Positions 43,600-53,326 of a stretch of 64,000 nucleotides of DNA are shown here, piece by piece (positions within the stretch are counted from its first letter, which is position 1; each line of letters begins with the position of its first letter). Below the pieces are notes generated by a model. The model saw only the letters and a list, made by a program, of their open reading frames with translations, did no database searches and had not been told where the DNA came from. This stretch comes from Hypholoma sublateritium FD-334 SS-4. Taxonomy: Eukaryota > Basidiomycota > Agaricomycetes > Agaricales > Strophariaceae. Made by a program: the position numbers and the translations under genes. The stretch is from assembly GCA_000827495.1 (NCBI GenBank), contig KN817604.1:44965-108964 (forward strand), given 5' to 3'.

Positions 43600-45900
43600 C
43601 GGCCGTGCCTGATGCAGATGGCTCCACTGAGGCCGCACTTCCTCGAAGTACTCACGCCCGTCACCCGAGCGCACCGCGATTGTGTGGTGGATAGCACGAA
43701 ACGCGGGAAATAACCTGAGAGAACTATGGTGCTGTGGTCGCTTTCTGTGCGCGTCTCTCTGCGGGCGGGCGTGGGCTGGCGCGCGGCACGCATACACTGC
43801 GCCGCGGGTGCGATCTGCGGTGCTGCGTATTGGTATGTCCGTCTCCGCGCGTGGCGTGCGGTGTCGCGTCTGTCCCGGCGGACGCGTAGAGTGTCAGAGT
43901 GAGGGACGAGCGGCGCGGTGGCACTGGGATTATCTGACGCAGTCCCCGAGAGCTCCTGGGCGCGCGAAATCGCACAAAAAATACCTGTCTTGGAGGTGGA
44001 TGATGGCGGTGCTGAACAGCGGGGCGGACAACTGAGTAATGGCAGGTACTTCGCGCTTATCTGCCATGCCATCTTTTATACCGCTTCCGGAGAGCCACAA
44101 GCGTGAATATGCACGTGTGTCGATGTACATGTACATGTAGTACCCACTATTTTCCAGCCTGCGCGCGTGCGACGCTGGCAAGTGCGACGGTTCTCGGGTG
44201 TTTCCGGGCCGATGCTTCCTTGATGGTCCATCAGAAATAGATCCCTCGCTCGTCTCATTCGCCGCCCATGTATGTGCCTCTCGTGGACAGCACACGGCCC
44301 CGGCGCCGAGGACTTGACCCACACCTATCGACGCGCGCGTGCGCTGAAGAACTCGAAGGCGTCGTAGGCGGTGTGGGGGCGAGGGGCCGCGTCTACGGGG
44401 CGCGGATGACGGGGATGGCTTCTGCGCTGGTGCGCGGGGCGGCTGTGGCTGCGCTTGGACTCACCGGAACGACGGGTCCCCGTGGCATTCCAGGTCGCGC
44501 CGCCATCGCGCGTCCCGTCCCGCCCCGCCGTCCGTGCGCCGCTCGCTCGCTCCTCGCCCTTCTTTTCGCTCGTCATCGACAGTACATGGCACGGCTCCCT
44601 CCCTGTCTCACTCCACGCCTTCCGCGTCGGCCCCCTTCGTCGGCGCCCCCCCCTCTTCCTCGCTCTTCGGCCCCACCGGCCCCCTCCTCCGTCGCACACC
44701 CCCCCCCCGCTCCTCGCGCCTTTCGTGCGCCCTGCTCGTTGTCCGTGTCGCGTCGACGCTACCTCGCGCCCCACGTCCGCCTCGCTCCTCCCCCCAGGCG
44801 CGCACCTCTGCGCGGGTGCTGCGCCCGCGCCCGGGTCCAGGATCCGGCCCCGCGCGTGCCGCCGCCGCCGCCTTCATCCGTCTCCCGCCCCCGCGCGCGC
44901 GCGCGCTCACTCCGCGCCCTTGCCTTCCGCGTCCTCCTCGCCAGCGCCGTGCCCTGCCCCCGCCGCCTTCCGTCGCACGACCCCCCTTTCACGCGCCGTC
45001 CGCGTCGTCGCCGCGCGCCGACGGCGCCGTGCATTCCCCGGGGCCACGTGCACCTCGCCCCTCCTCCCGGCTCGCACCTCGCGCGGGCGTTCGCCTCCGC
45101 CTCCGCCCCTCGGCCCGCCGTCGCGCCGCGCCCCGTCTTTGCTCCCCCCATCGGCCCGCCTCGCCTATCCCCGATGTCCCTCGCTCCCCGCGCTGTGCGC
45201 TGCGCACTACACCACCCGTCGCTCGCAGTCCCGCCCGTGTATCTGACTATCCGCGCGATCAGTCGTGTTTGAGATCACTAGATAATCCGCGTCGGGGCGT
45301 GCGCCCGCCCGCCCGCCTGCCGCAATGCAATGCAATGCAATGCAATGCACTGGCTTTCGCCCGCGCGCTGCGATGCGGAACGCTCTCGAAGACGAACGGC
45401 GTGCGTCCAGCCTATTCGAGCGCGTCGGCGCTACCGGGTCTGAGAGCACCGCATCGACGCCCCCCCCCCCTGTAAAGCTGTATGCAGCTCCTCGCGCGCC
45501 GTGTTACTGTACCGGGCGCGGGCGAAATAGGCGCATCGCGGGGCGCATTCGGCGCGGATGGATGGTGCTCAGCGATACCAATGCCACCCGCTTCAAATAC
45601 CGGCGGAGCGCAACACGCATGTGCATGCATGTACGCACCGCACCCTGTCGCGCGAAGCATATAATCAACGCCGGCGCACATGAGTCTTCCGCCGATATGC
45701 CCTCGCATACGCGTGGCGATCCGATGCGCGTCTCGCGATTTTCGTGCGTCGTCGCTCCCCGACCGCGTGCGTCGTACTAGCACGCCTCCGATTTTCATAG
45801 CATTTCGCCCGTGTCCGCTCGTTCGGTCCGTTAGCGTGCCTCTGATTTGATAGCATGCCGCTGGTTTAATAGCATGCCTTTGATTGTAATAGCATGCCCG
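43600..45900 (+). repeat. dispersed GC-rich repeat, longest copy (~2.3 kb)
   Basis: It directly follows pseudogene F. It holds the core near 44,181-44,214, GGTCCATCAGAAATAGAT, the CACCTATCGACGCGCG block, a long C-rich tract (44.5-45.2 kb) and a CACCGCATCGACG block near 45.45 kb. The order matches 27.6-29.5 kb. Pyrimidine bias leaves several frames open, but products are P/R/A-rich. I call no gene. Confidence 0.6.
45324..45348. repeat. AATGC microsatellite, five units
   Basis: Five perfect AATGC units occur in a GC-rich surrounding, inside the 43.6-45.9-kb repeat copy. Confidence 0.9.
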
Positions 45901-46894
45901 CCGGACGAGCGCGGCGCCGCGACGCGGGAATTGCCGCCGGTCGTGACCGGCGCTCGTTCCAGTTCCCAGATCCATTGGAGAATCCGTGCAAAGCTGCACA
46001 GATATTCCTCCTCACCCACGTGGTTTGACAGCAGGGACGCGCTCAAAGGCCATATCGGAGCGTGTAAATCAGGAGCGCAGGTATAATTTATTAATAGAGC
46101 AGCGACCCGGCGCTGGAATCGTGTGATTCGCCCCGATCTCAGGGACGTTTGGTCTTCTGCGAGGTTTGGATGCCACGGAAAAGCGCGCATTTATTGCCGA
46201 AAGTGCGTTGTATTGTATTGTATATGGGTAAGTTACAAGTGTTTGTGTTGCTGACTTATTCCTCGCAGCGGAGAAAGTTCAATGGCACCGAGCGCAAGCT
46301 GACACGGAACGATGGGTCGAAGAGGTTGACCTTCTCGAAGAAGAATTTCGCCGCGTAATTCGAAGCTGCGAAAGGATAAAAAGCGTCTGGTTAGATCTCA
46401 CCGCAAGCGCATCAACAAAGCACCGGCCTATTTGCACAACGCGGCAAATGCCAAGATGGGCATAAATCTGCGACTTCAAAGATATTTCGGCCAAATTTCG
46501 GCTCGAGATGAAACCCTGAGCGACCTTTGCACAACCTTTGCGCCAAATCGTAACGAGAGAGTCAGTACTACAATGTGCAATCAATATCGTTTTAGAAATA
46601 GGAACTACTTTGGGGCATGTACATACATATTGATCAAGTTACACCAGGGTTATCCTTACCGAAGTGACGAGATTCGAGACTCAACAAATCTATATCGTTA
46701 CTGATCTCTACAACTCACTTCGCCTGACCAGACACGGGTTTTTCAGTATTTAAATCGAAATTTTGGTTCATTAGCTGTTATACTCCCGGTCCAAAGGAGA
46801 CACCGCAATATAAATTTGGTGCGAAACAATCATTCTGAGTTATTTTATCTTTTTTTGTTGATATTACTCTGGACAGAGCTTAGTTTTTTCTATA
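45901..46894. other. gene-less stretch before a TIR element
   Basis: No gene is supported. Three close copies of the word ATAGCATGCC lie near 45,850-45,900. At about 46,847-46,868 the sequence ATCTTTTTTTGTTGATATTA matches 20,501-20,521 upstream of the hairpin near paralogue D, so the two loci share an ancestral flank. Confidence 0.45.
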
Positions 46895-47450
46895 CAGTCG
46901 ACTCCCTCTTAATCCATAGCTCACATAACCCGTATCCCCATATAACCCATACTTTTTTCAGTCCACCGAGTTGGTTCGCAGTGAAATGCAAACCATAACC
47001 CATATAACCTCAATAACCCATAACCCATACCCCTTCCGGAGAAAAACCCATAGGTATATGGGCCGAATTAATGCAGACTCTCTGCTAGTTTGGTGCTAAT
47101 GTCCAAATAATTTCACTGAAAGTACAGACCAGACTGATAGGAAGCATAGGTGTAGCTCCATAAGTCAAAAATATGTTAGAATCATGACATCTTATCGTGT
47201 ACCAACTGTTACCAAGGCCCCGAAACGTCTCGATGTTCCTTAGAAAAAGGTTTGAAAAAATTAAAACTCCTCAAAGCTGTAGTTAGCAGGCCAAGGAGGC
47301 ATTTCTTCGGTCGAAGAAAGGTGATTAGAACATGAAGCAAACACCGCTAACAAATAAATTTTCAGCCGACCACCCTCTAAGTACATACTCTCTCATAAGC
47401 TATACTTTTGGCTGTCCACCGAGAGGTATGGGTTAAGAGGGAGTCGACTG
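46895..47450. mobile_element. 556-bp TA-flanked TIR element (mariner/pogo-like MITE)
   Basis: The termini are CAGTCGACTCCCTCTTAA at 46,895 and the reverse complement ending at 47,450. The repeat extends 24 bp with one mismatch (TTAATCCATA versus TTAACCCATA). A TA dinucleotide flanks each end (46,893-46,894 and 47,451-47,452), the target duplication of Tc1/mariner-class transposons. Subterminal words (TCCACCGAG, ATAACCCATA) also repeat. There is no transposase frame, so it would need an enzyme from elsewhere. Confidence 0.88.
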
Positions 47451-47526
47451 TAGAAACAACCATGAAACACGGGTCTAATTTTTGATCAAGTACCTCTCTC
47501 TTTCAAATAACGATGCCTACTCGAAC

Positions 47527-47585
47527 TGCGATTCAATGATATTAATCATTGATTAGCCAGCGTCCATGTATATAATGACCGCGGA
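47527..47585 (+). promoter_or_regulatory. promoter-like module, copy near SDR3
   Basis: The module reads CTGCGATTCAATGATATTAA, then TGATTAGCCAGC, then TATATAATGACCG, matching 20,708-20,760 and 25,045-25,100. It is 660 bp upstream of SDR3, too far to be its core promoter. The short frame that follows (47,622-47,846) resembles no family. Confidence 0.4.
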
Positions 47586-48154
47586 CTCTGGAGGGCGTAC
47601 ATAGATTACCTGATCAATCAAGTGTATTCGGACCAGAAGTCCCGAGATCACTCATATACTTATAATTATGACACGCTTTTGTTTGTCCATGATTTTTTCC
47701 TCCTTTTCGAGCTCGAGGGTCAAGACGTCGAAGCTTTCCTGGTTCTTGATTTCTCACTTACTAAAAATGAAGGGCGATCGCCTGGTCTTCTTGAGTTTTC
47801 CCATTCTTTGCCGCAGCGAAGCGAGGCTGAACTGGTGTATTATTAATATTATTGAGCATTTATACCGCAGCTGACCAACTGCATTTGTCAGACACTGGCT
47901 TCTTGCCTTTTTTTACTTGACTTTTATGTAGTTTTTGCGCATATATTTTGTTGGAAGAAGCTGAATTTGGACACTTACTACATACACACCAAAGGGCTGC
48001 TGTGTCTGGCTCAGTACATACGCGAGGGTACATGATAGAGTAATGTGAATTCTTGCCGTTGTGTACGCATCACTAGTAAGCCGTGGGAGGCGATGTGAGT
48101 GCAGAACCTGGGAGATTAACCCATTTCCACGTCATATGACGATGGTTGGATGAA

Positions 48155-48187
48155 AACAATACTTAAGGGTAGTCTGTAGACGTACCT
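48155..48187 (+). promoter_or_regulatory. conserved core promoter of SDR3
   Basis: ACAATACTTAAGG followed, 10 bp later than in SDR2, by GTAGACGTACC lies about 60-90 bp before the ATG. It shares the leader TCTTCTCTCCTCCAACTATC with SDR2. Confidence 0.5.
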
Positions 48188-48244
48188 TCAACTGTGTCTT
48201 CTCTCCTCCAACTATCCCCCAAACCCAATCAACACCGTATTTAC

Positions 48245-49293
48245 ATGTCTTCCTCTCCACCCACTGTCTATCTTGTTACAGGTTCTAACCGTGGCCTAGG
48301 CACGTACGCATGTCCGAGAGATAGATGCCTTATCTGACACAACTATGTCTACATAGGATTCGCTCTCGTCGGCACTATATTGGCCGCGCATGCCGACGCG
48401 TTCGTGTACGCCGGAGCGCGCGATCCTTCCAAGGCGACTGCACTGGAAGAGCTTGCGAAGAAATATCCCGGGCGCATTTCTATCGTCAAATGGGTGGCAG
48501 CGGATGCGGAAGACAACGCTCAGCTTGCGAGGCTGATCAAGGAGAAACACGGGCGCGTGGACACGGTCATCGCGAATGCTGGTGCGTCCCACTACCGCGA
48601 TCAGAGATAAGCTGGAATCTCATCCCGGATCAAGCGATCGCAAAGCTTTCCGACACTGTTCTCAAATCGCCAGCGAGCGATTTCCAGGAGCAGTTCACCG
48701 TACGTGTCCGCCCGGGCCATATCTCCCCGCCGTTGACTCTTGCTCTCGAATAGGTCAACGTCGTAGGAATAGTTCTTCTGTTCCAGGCGCTTCATGATCT
48801 GCTCAAAGCGAGTGCATGTCCGCGGTTCGTCCCAATCAGTACCGCGGGCGCGTCGCTCGGCAGCCTGCCCATCACAATGCCCTTCCACATCGTCGTGTAC
48901 GGATCTACCAAGGCGGCGCTGAACTACATCACACGGAAGATCCACTTTGAGAACGAGTGGTTAAGTGCGTATTCTGCTTCAATATCTCCTATTGTATTAT
49001 CTGACTAAGTATATCTGTAGCCGCCTTCCCTCTTGCACCAGGCGCGGCATCCACCGAGGGATGTGAGTATTTTGACTAATTCATCTCGCGGCTGATTGAC
49101 CAATTAATCTATCGCAGTTTACGAAGCTGTTGCCAAGGATAATACCGGCATCTTCAAGCGTATGCTTGAAGAGTTCCCGCCGCGGACGCCTGACGAAGCG
49201 GCGAAATTGCTCGTCGACCTCATTGACAAGGCGACCCGGGAGACGAGTGGGGGAGAGTTCATCGACATTGATGGGACTAAACTTCCGTGGTAG
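48245..49293 (+). CDS. short-chain dehydrogenase/reductase 3 (257 aa)
   Basis: The exons are 48245-48299, 48357-48581, 48635-48699, 48754-48964, 49021-49062 and 49118-49293. All lengths are identical to SDR1 and SDR2 and the total is 774 nt. It contains YLVTGSNRGLG (cofactor-binding TGxxxGxG), HGRVDTVIANA, VPISTAGASLGS with the catalytic serine region, YGSTKAALNY with Tyr and Lys, and the tail DGTKLPW. The protein should be a soluble NAD(P)-dependent oxidoreductase. As in the other two copies, intron 1 requires a GC donor (GCACGT) to keep frame. The gene and its 3' flank were copied together with, or from, SDR2, and F-box 2 follows. Confidence 0.86.
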
Positions 49294-49744
49294 TGAGAAG
49301 ACGGTGTTCGAGTAGCATGAGTTATTGATCAAGTAGGCAGTGCCTGTGTGCTCCCGAAAACGTACTGAGTTAAGATGGCGTGATACATTTTCCGGAGTCG
49401 ACCAGCAAGCACTATCAGCCAGATATTTGGCTTGTCCTTCCCGGTAACTTTCACAACTGTAGAAGTACGCCACCGACATAAATCTGACTCTTAGTTTCCT
49501 CCTACGAATGTGGTGGCATATCCACTATAGAACAGCGTTACCCACGTCGATATTAGATAAGTTACATCACTAAACTCACTTTCTGAAGAAGGAAAATTGT
49601 GCAGCCTGCCACCAGTCCCTTCGGAGAGCCGGCCCGTTCCACGTGATCGTCCAACCACGACCAAACCACGACTTTGAAAAGTTAAGAGTTAAAACTGTCC
49701 CTGTCTTTCTGCTTTCACTGTTCAGCCGGAGCGCTTTATCGAGG
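49294..49744 (+). repeat. SDR3-F-box 2 intergenic, duplicated behind SDR2
   Basis: 49,303-49,430 is nearly identical to 26,459-26,591. The remaining 300 bp, to the F-box ATG, hold no gene. The last part (TTCAGCCGGAGCGCTTTATC before the start) is similar to 26,694-26,715. Confidence 0.6.
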
Positions 49745-51187
49745 ATGTCATTCAACACACCTCCTTCCCCTGTCTACAAACTCGACTGCGACGTACTGTT
49801 GTACGTAATCACGCTTAATGCCAACATGTTCTCCGACCGAACCGCTCTGCGTACAACACGCGCCGCGTCACAGGTCTGCCAGCACTGGCGAAACTTGATG
49901 CTCGCGACACCATCACTGTGGGCAAAACTAATAGATTTATGGCATACTTCCGCCCGCGACTACGAATGGATGAACGAACTTGTGAGAAGAAGCGGGACCG
50001 CTCCGCTCTGGATAAGGGTAGAACACGGCGACACGGATCGACCGGCTGACACCTCCAAGCCTATCTTACAGTATTTTTTCGACCTTGCCGATGCGAATTG
50101 GCATCGGATCCAGAAGCTGGCGATCCACCTCCACGATGAGCCCAGGCTTCATGCTACACGCTGGAAAACGCTGCACATTCCTGCGCCGGAGCTGCATACC
50201 TTTGCTGTGCTATATGAATGGACCTGGCGCGCCGAAGGCCCCGACGAGGATCCGATTACGACGTTCTTCGCGGGACATGCGCCGAAGCTGCGCAGATTCG
50301 GCCTTTCGAGCTACATCATCCACGACCGTGCTCCATGGCTGCGCCATCTTCATACCATGCACTTCGACAGCGCGTACAGCGTTGATGTTGTATTAGCAGT
50401 CCTCTCGTCCACGCAACGCCTGCAAAAGATCAAAATTCACGACTTCAACAACAATGATCATACATCTACACCGCTCCGCATTGCATCTCTTCCGCACCTG
50501 AAGCGCCTCGAATATGAGGGCGAAGCGCAGCTATTTGCAACACTTCTAAACCACCTTGAGATACCCCCGGACTGCGCGTTGTGCATGCCGGTGTCTTACA
50601 TGCCCCAAAGCAATCCGGAGCACTATATGGCTGTTATCAACACATTTACCCGATACGTGTCGCGTTATTTGCGCTCACGCACACCCAAGGTCATCTGCCT
50701 CGAATACATGTCGGACCTTTTCATTTTCTTAAAAGCCGGCGCCGCATTTCCGCACGACCTTCCGCTCAATATATCGTTCCCGTTGCGGCACAGGGACACT
50801 TCAAACCCAGTTGCGACAATCTTGAACGAACTGGAAAAACAGGAGCTCTCAAACGTCACAGAGCTGCGATTCTATGCCACGGGTCCATTGGATTCGTCTT
50901 TTGGGACATTCTTTTCTAGCCTTACCTCGTTGGAGACTATTTGGACCGACCTAGAAGCACTTGGATATCTAGCGGCGCTCCAGAACAACATCGTGCCTAC
51001 GAAATTGCAGCTCTCTTTATTTCCTTCGCTCAAGCTCGTCAAGCTGACTGAATTTTTACACCAACGCTATTCGCAGTGCGACATCTTCACCATCGACACA
51101 AAGGTGTGGCATACATGCCGCCAAGTGACGGACAAGGTTGAGCCTGGAATATGCAAGCGACAGCTTCAGCTAGACGTAGCTTTTTGA
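49745..51187 (+). CDS. F-box-like protein 2 (480 aa)
   Basis: I chose the ATG at 49745 (MSFNTPPSPVYKLDCDVLLY) because it aligns with the start of F-box 1. An upstream GTG extension is not conserved. The F-box-like region is residues about 10-60 (NANMFSDRTALRTTRAASQVCQHWR, in two parts; ATPSLWAKLIDL). Leucine-rich stretches follow (LAVLSSTQRLQKIKIHD, ASLPHLKRLEYEG). The first ~425 residues align with F-box 1. After FPSLKLVKL the sequence no longer matches the C-terminus shared by F-box 1 and F-box 3, so the 3' end is probably frame-shifted or replaced. It may still be expressed. An SCF adaptor role is inferred from the family. Confidence 0.8.
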   Translation: MSFNTPPSPVYKLDCDVLLYVITLNANMFSDRTALRTTRAASQVCQHWRNLMLATPSLWAKLIDLWHTSARDYEWMNELVRRSGTAPLWIRVEHGDTDRPADTSKPILQYFFDLADANWHRIQKLAIHLHDEPRLHATRWKTLHIPAPELHTFAVLYEWTWRAEGPDEDPITTFFAGHAPKLRRFGLSSYIIHDRAPWLRHLHTMHFDSAYSVDVVLAVLSSTQRLQKIKIHDFNNNDHTSTPLRIASLPHLKRLEYEGEAQLFATLLNHLEIPPDCALCMPVSYMPQSNPEHYMAVINTFTRYVSRYLRSRTPKVICLEYMSDLFIFLKAGAAFPHDLPLNISFPLRHRDTSNPVATILNELEKQELSNVTELRFYATGPLDSSFGTFFSSLTSLETIWTDLEALGYLAALQNNIVPTKLQLSLFPSLKLVKLTEFLHQRYSQCDIFTIDTKVWHTCRQVTDKVEPGICKRQLQLDVAF

Positions 51188-51199
51188 TACAATAAACTG

Positions 51200-51910
51200 T
51201 ACATATCTACAGGATGCGTCCCGACAGCGAGATGCGCCCGCCACCCGTCCAAGCGGGTGAGAGAAAACGGCGAGGAGTGAGGATGTCGCACCACAAAATG
51301 CGCGTCGTGATGCGTCGCATAGCGCACTCACCAGAGTCACGGTAGCCACAGCGCACCGCGCGTCCAGGAAGACAGGCGCAGAAGCCCCCATGCGCTATTC
51401 TTACGGATTTTCTTAAGGTCGGTGCGCGGACACCCCGCACCCGTCTGCACCATCCAGCGCTGTCAAGGGCGCGGCGCGCGCTGCAGGTATGCATGCCAGA
51501 GGCATGCGGCGTGTCTTGGGTACGTCTACAGCCCGCGTACGGCGTCTGCCGTCCTCGCGCATTCGCGCTGGTCGACACTGTAAGCGCTGGCGCCGGCATC
51601 CATTTCCCTACGGCGCGTTCAAGTCGCTCGCTGGACATGTCGCAACACCGCGGCCTGGATCGCCGAGCCGCAGATATGTTTCCGTCGCCTCCGCCGTGCA
51701 GCTGGCAGCGCGTCCTCTGAGTGAACGGCATCGACGCTGGGCGGCTCGACGCTCCCTGCGCAGGCCGTGCACATGATGCGCGCCGGGCGACATGTCCGCT
51801 CCGCGTGAGACGGGTCTGATTTCTGTGCATTTCCGGAGCCGCAGCATGATGAGCACGCAGAAGTGCACCCTCCGAAGGTGAGCGTCGATCATTATACAGT
51901 GACGAACACG
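51200..51910. repeat. GC-rich repeat between F-box 2 and F-box 3 relic
   Basis: This ~0.7-kb block is GC-rich with arginine/alanine-rich frames on both strands and no gene. It lies exactly between the end of F-box 2 and the truncated start of F-box 3, so it probably arrived with, or caused, the truncation. Confidence 0.5.
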
Positions 51911-51921
51911 TAGAAAGTTCA

Positions 51922-52880
51922 TTGGGCGACGTACTGGATGCTCCCTGGCTGTGTCATCTCCATACCCTGCAGCTTGACAGTGCGTGCAGTGTTCAGCTTG
52001 CACTCGCTGCCCTCTCGTCCACGCACCGTCTTCAGGAGCTAAATATCTTCGATCTCAACGACAGACAGACATCTACACCCCTGTCCAACGCGTCTCTCCC
52101 GCACTTGAAGCACCTCAAGTGTGAGGGAAACCCTCGGTTATGCGCCGTATTGCTGGAGCGCATTGACATCCCCCTGAGCTGCTCATTATATTCCATCCCA
52201 GTGCTCCCCGTGGTCATGCCCATAAGCACTACGGAGGAGCAGTATCTTTCCGCTATCAGCACGCTTGCGCGGTATGCGCGGCGCTATCTAAAAACATACA
52301 CACCCAGAGTCATCCGACTCTGCTACAACCCGTATGATTGCATTGACTTGGAAGCGGGAACCACGTTTCGCGAGGACATACCACTCCGCATATCATTCCC
52401 GATGTGCCATACGGCTACTTCAAACCCAGTCGCGACGGTCCTAAGCCAGCTATCCGTGCAGGAGCTCTCGAGCGTCGCAGAGTTGAATTTACAAGCCTGT
52501 TATCCATTAGACTCGTGTTTAGGGCGTTCTTTGGCTGGTTTACCTCTGTAGACACCATTTGGGCCGACCGGGAGGTGCTCGGATATCTTACAGAGCTACA
52601 GTATGCCATAAATGCTGCAACTAAAGGTCCTCTGTTCCCCTTGCTCCGGGTCGTCAACCTCGGGAATTATTTTTGTCCCACTTTCTACGTCGACGTAATC
52701 GTCGCGGAATTCATCCAGTCACGAATTCGCAGTGGACATCCTATTGACACACTGCGCTTGACATATCCTGTCAGCGCGCCTAATTTTGAGGCTCTCGCGG
52801 AGGCAAAGGGCTTGAAGGTGGTGTATAGATGCTCTGAAGTAGCTGGCGATTTCGAGTATATATGCGGTGGCGTAAACTAG
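51922..52880 (+). pseudogene. F-box protein 3, 5'-truncated and frame-shifted
   Basis: Homology to F-box 1 and 2 begins at the APWLCHLHTLQLDSA region, about residue 190 of F-box 1, with no F-box domain. The frame is open to about 52,520. One base shift then moves the family sequence to another frame, which continues with FGWFTSVDTIWADREVLGYL and ends in a TAG at 52880 after EYICGGVN. That tail matches the ELEYTCRTVE end of F-box 1. It cannot encode a complete protein. Confidence 0.82.
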
Positions 52881-53326
52881 GAGTATCTTTTTGCTACACT
52901 TACTACACGATTATCTGTGTTGCATGTCATCATGAAACCCTCGTATTTCATAAAATTCAGCATATATCGCTCCTTGCCACTCTGACCGAGAGGTCTCCAT
53001 GCCCGCTGCTTGTGCGTGTCCAATCAAGCGCCAGCACCCAGCACTCACTGCACTGGCTGAACCGCGCTCTACCTGTGCGCCGCTGCTTTCATAGATACAG
53101 CGGCACGCTGCGCTCACCGTCGTCTGAGGAAAGGTAAGACCGCGTTGCTTGTACGTACATAGCGTAAGGTAGTCTTAAATTATTGGATAAAATTTAAATA
53201 AACTCGCGCTGTTACACGACATCTTTGCGAGCCAAGTGCTAGTGATACATATCGAGGTACCTTTGGATCACAGATCCGTACGCTTCATCATATTGTCTAA
53301 GATTCACAGAATTTAATACATATGTG
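52881..53326. other. convergent intergenic region
   Basis: No gene is seen. It separates the F-box 3 relic (plus) from the nucleotidyltransferase-like gene (minus). 52.98-53.13 kb is a small GC-rich block. The rest is AT-rich and presumably holds the 3' ends of both. Confidence 0.4.

Noticed and set aside
44268..45475. ORFs of 263-334 codons in the 44-45-kb GC-rich block
   Set aside because: Same low-complexity composition as at 28 kb, open in several frames at once, and aligned with a dispersed repeat.
47622..47846. 74-codon ORF after a promoter-like module
   Set aside because: No family resemblance, and the paralogous modules elsewhere are not followed by related sequence.
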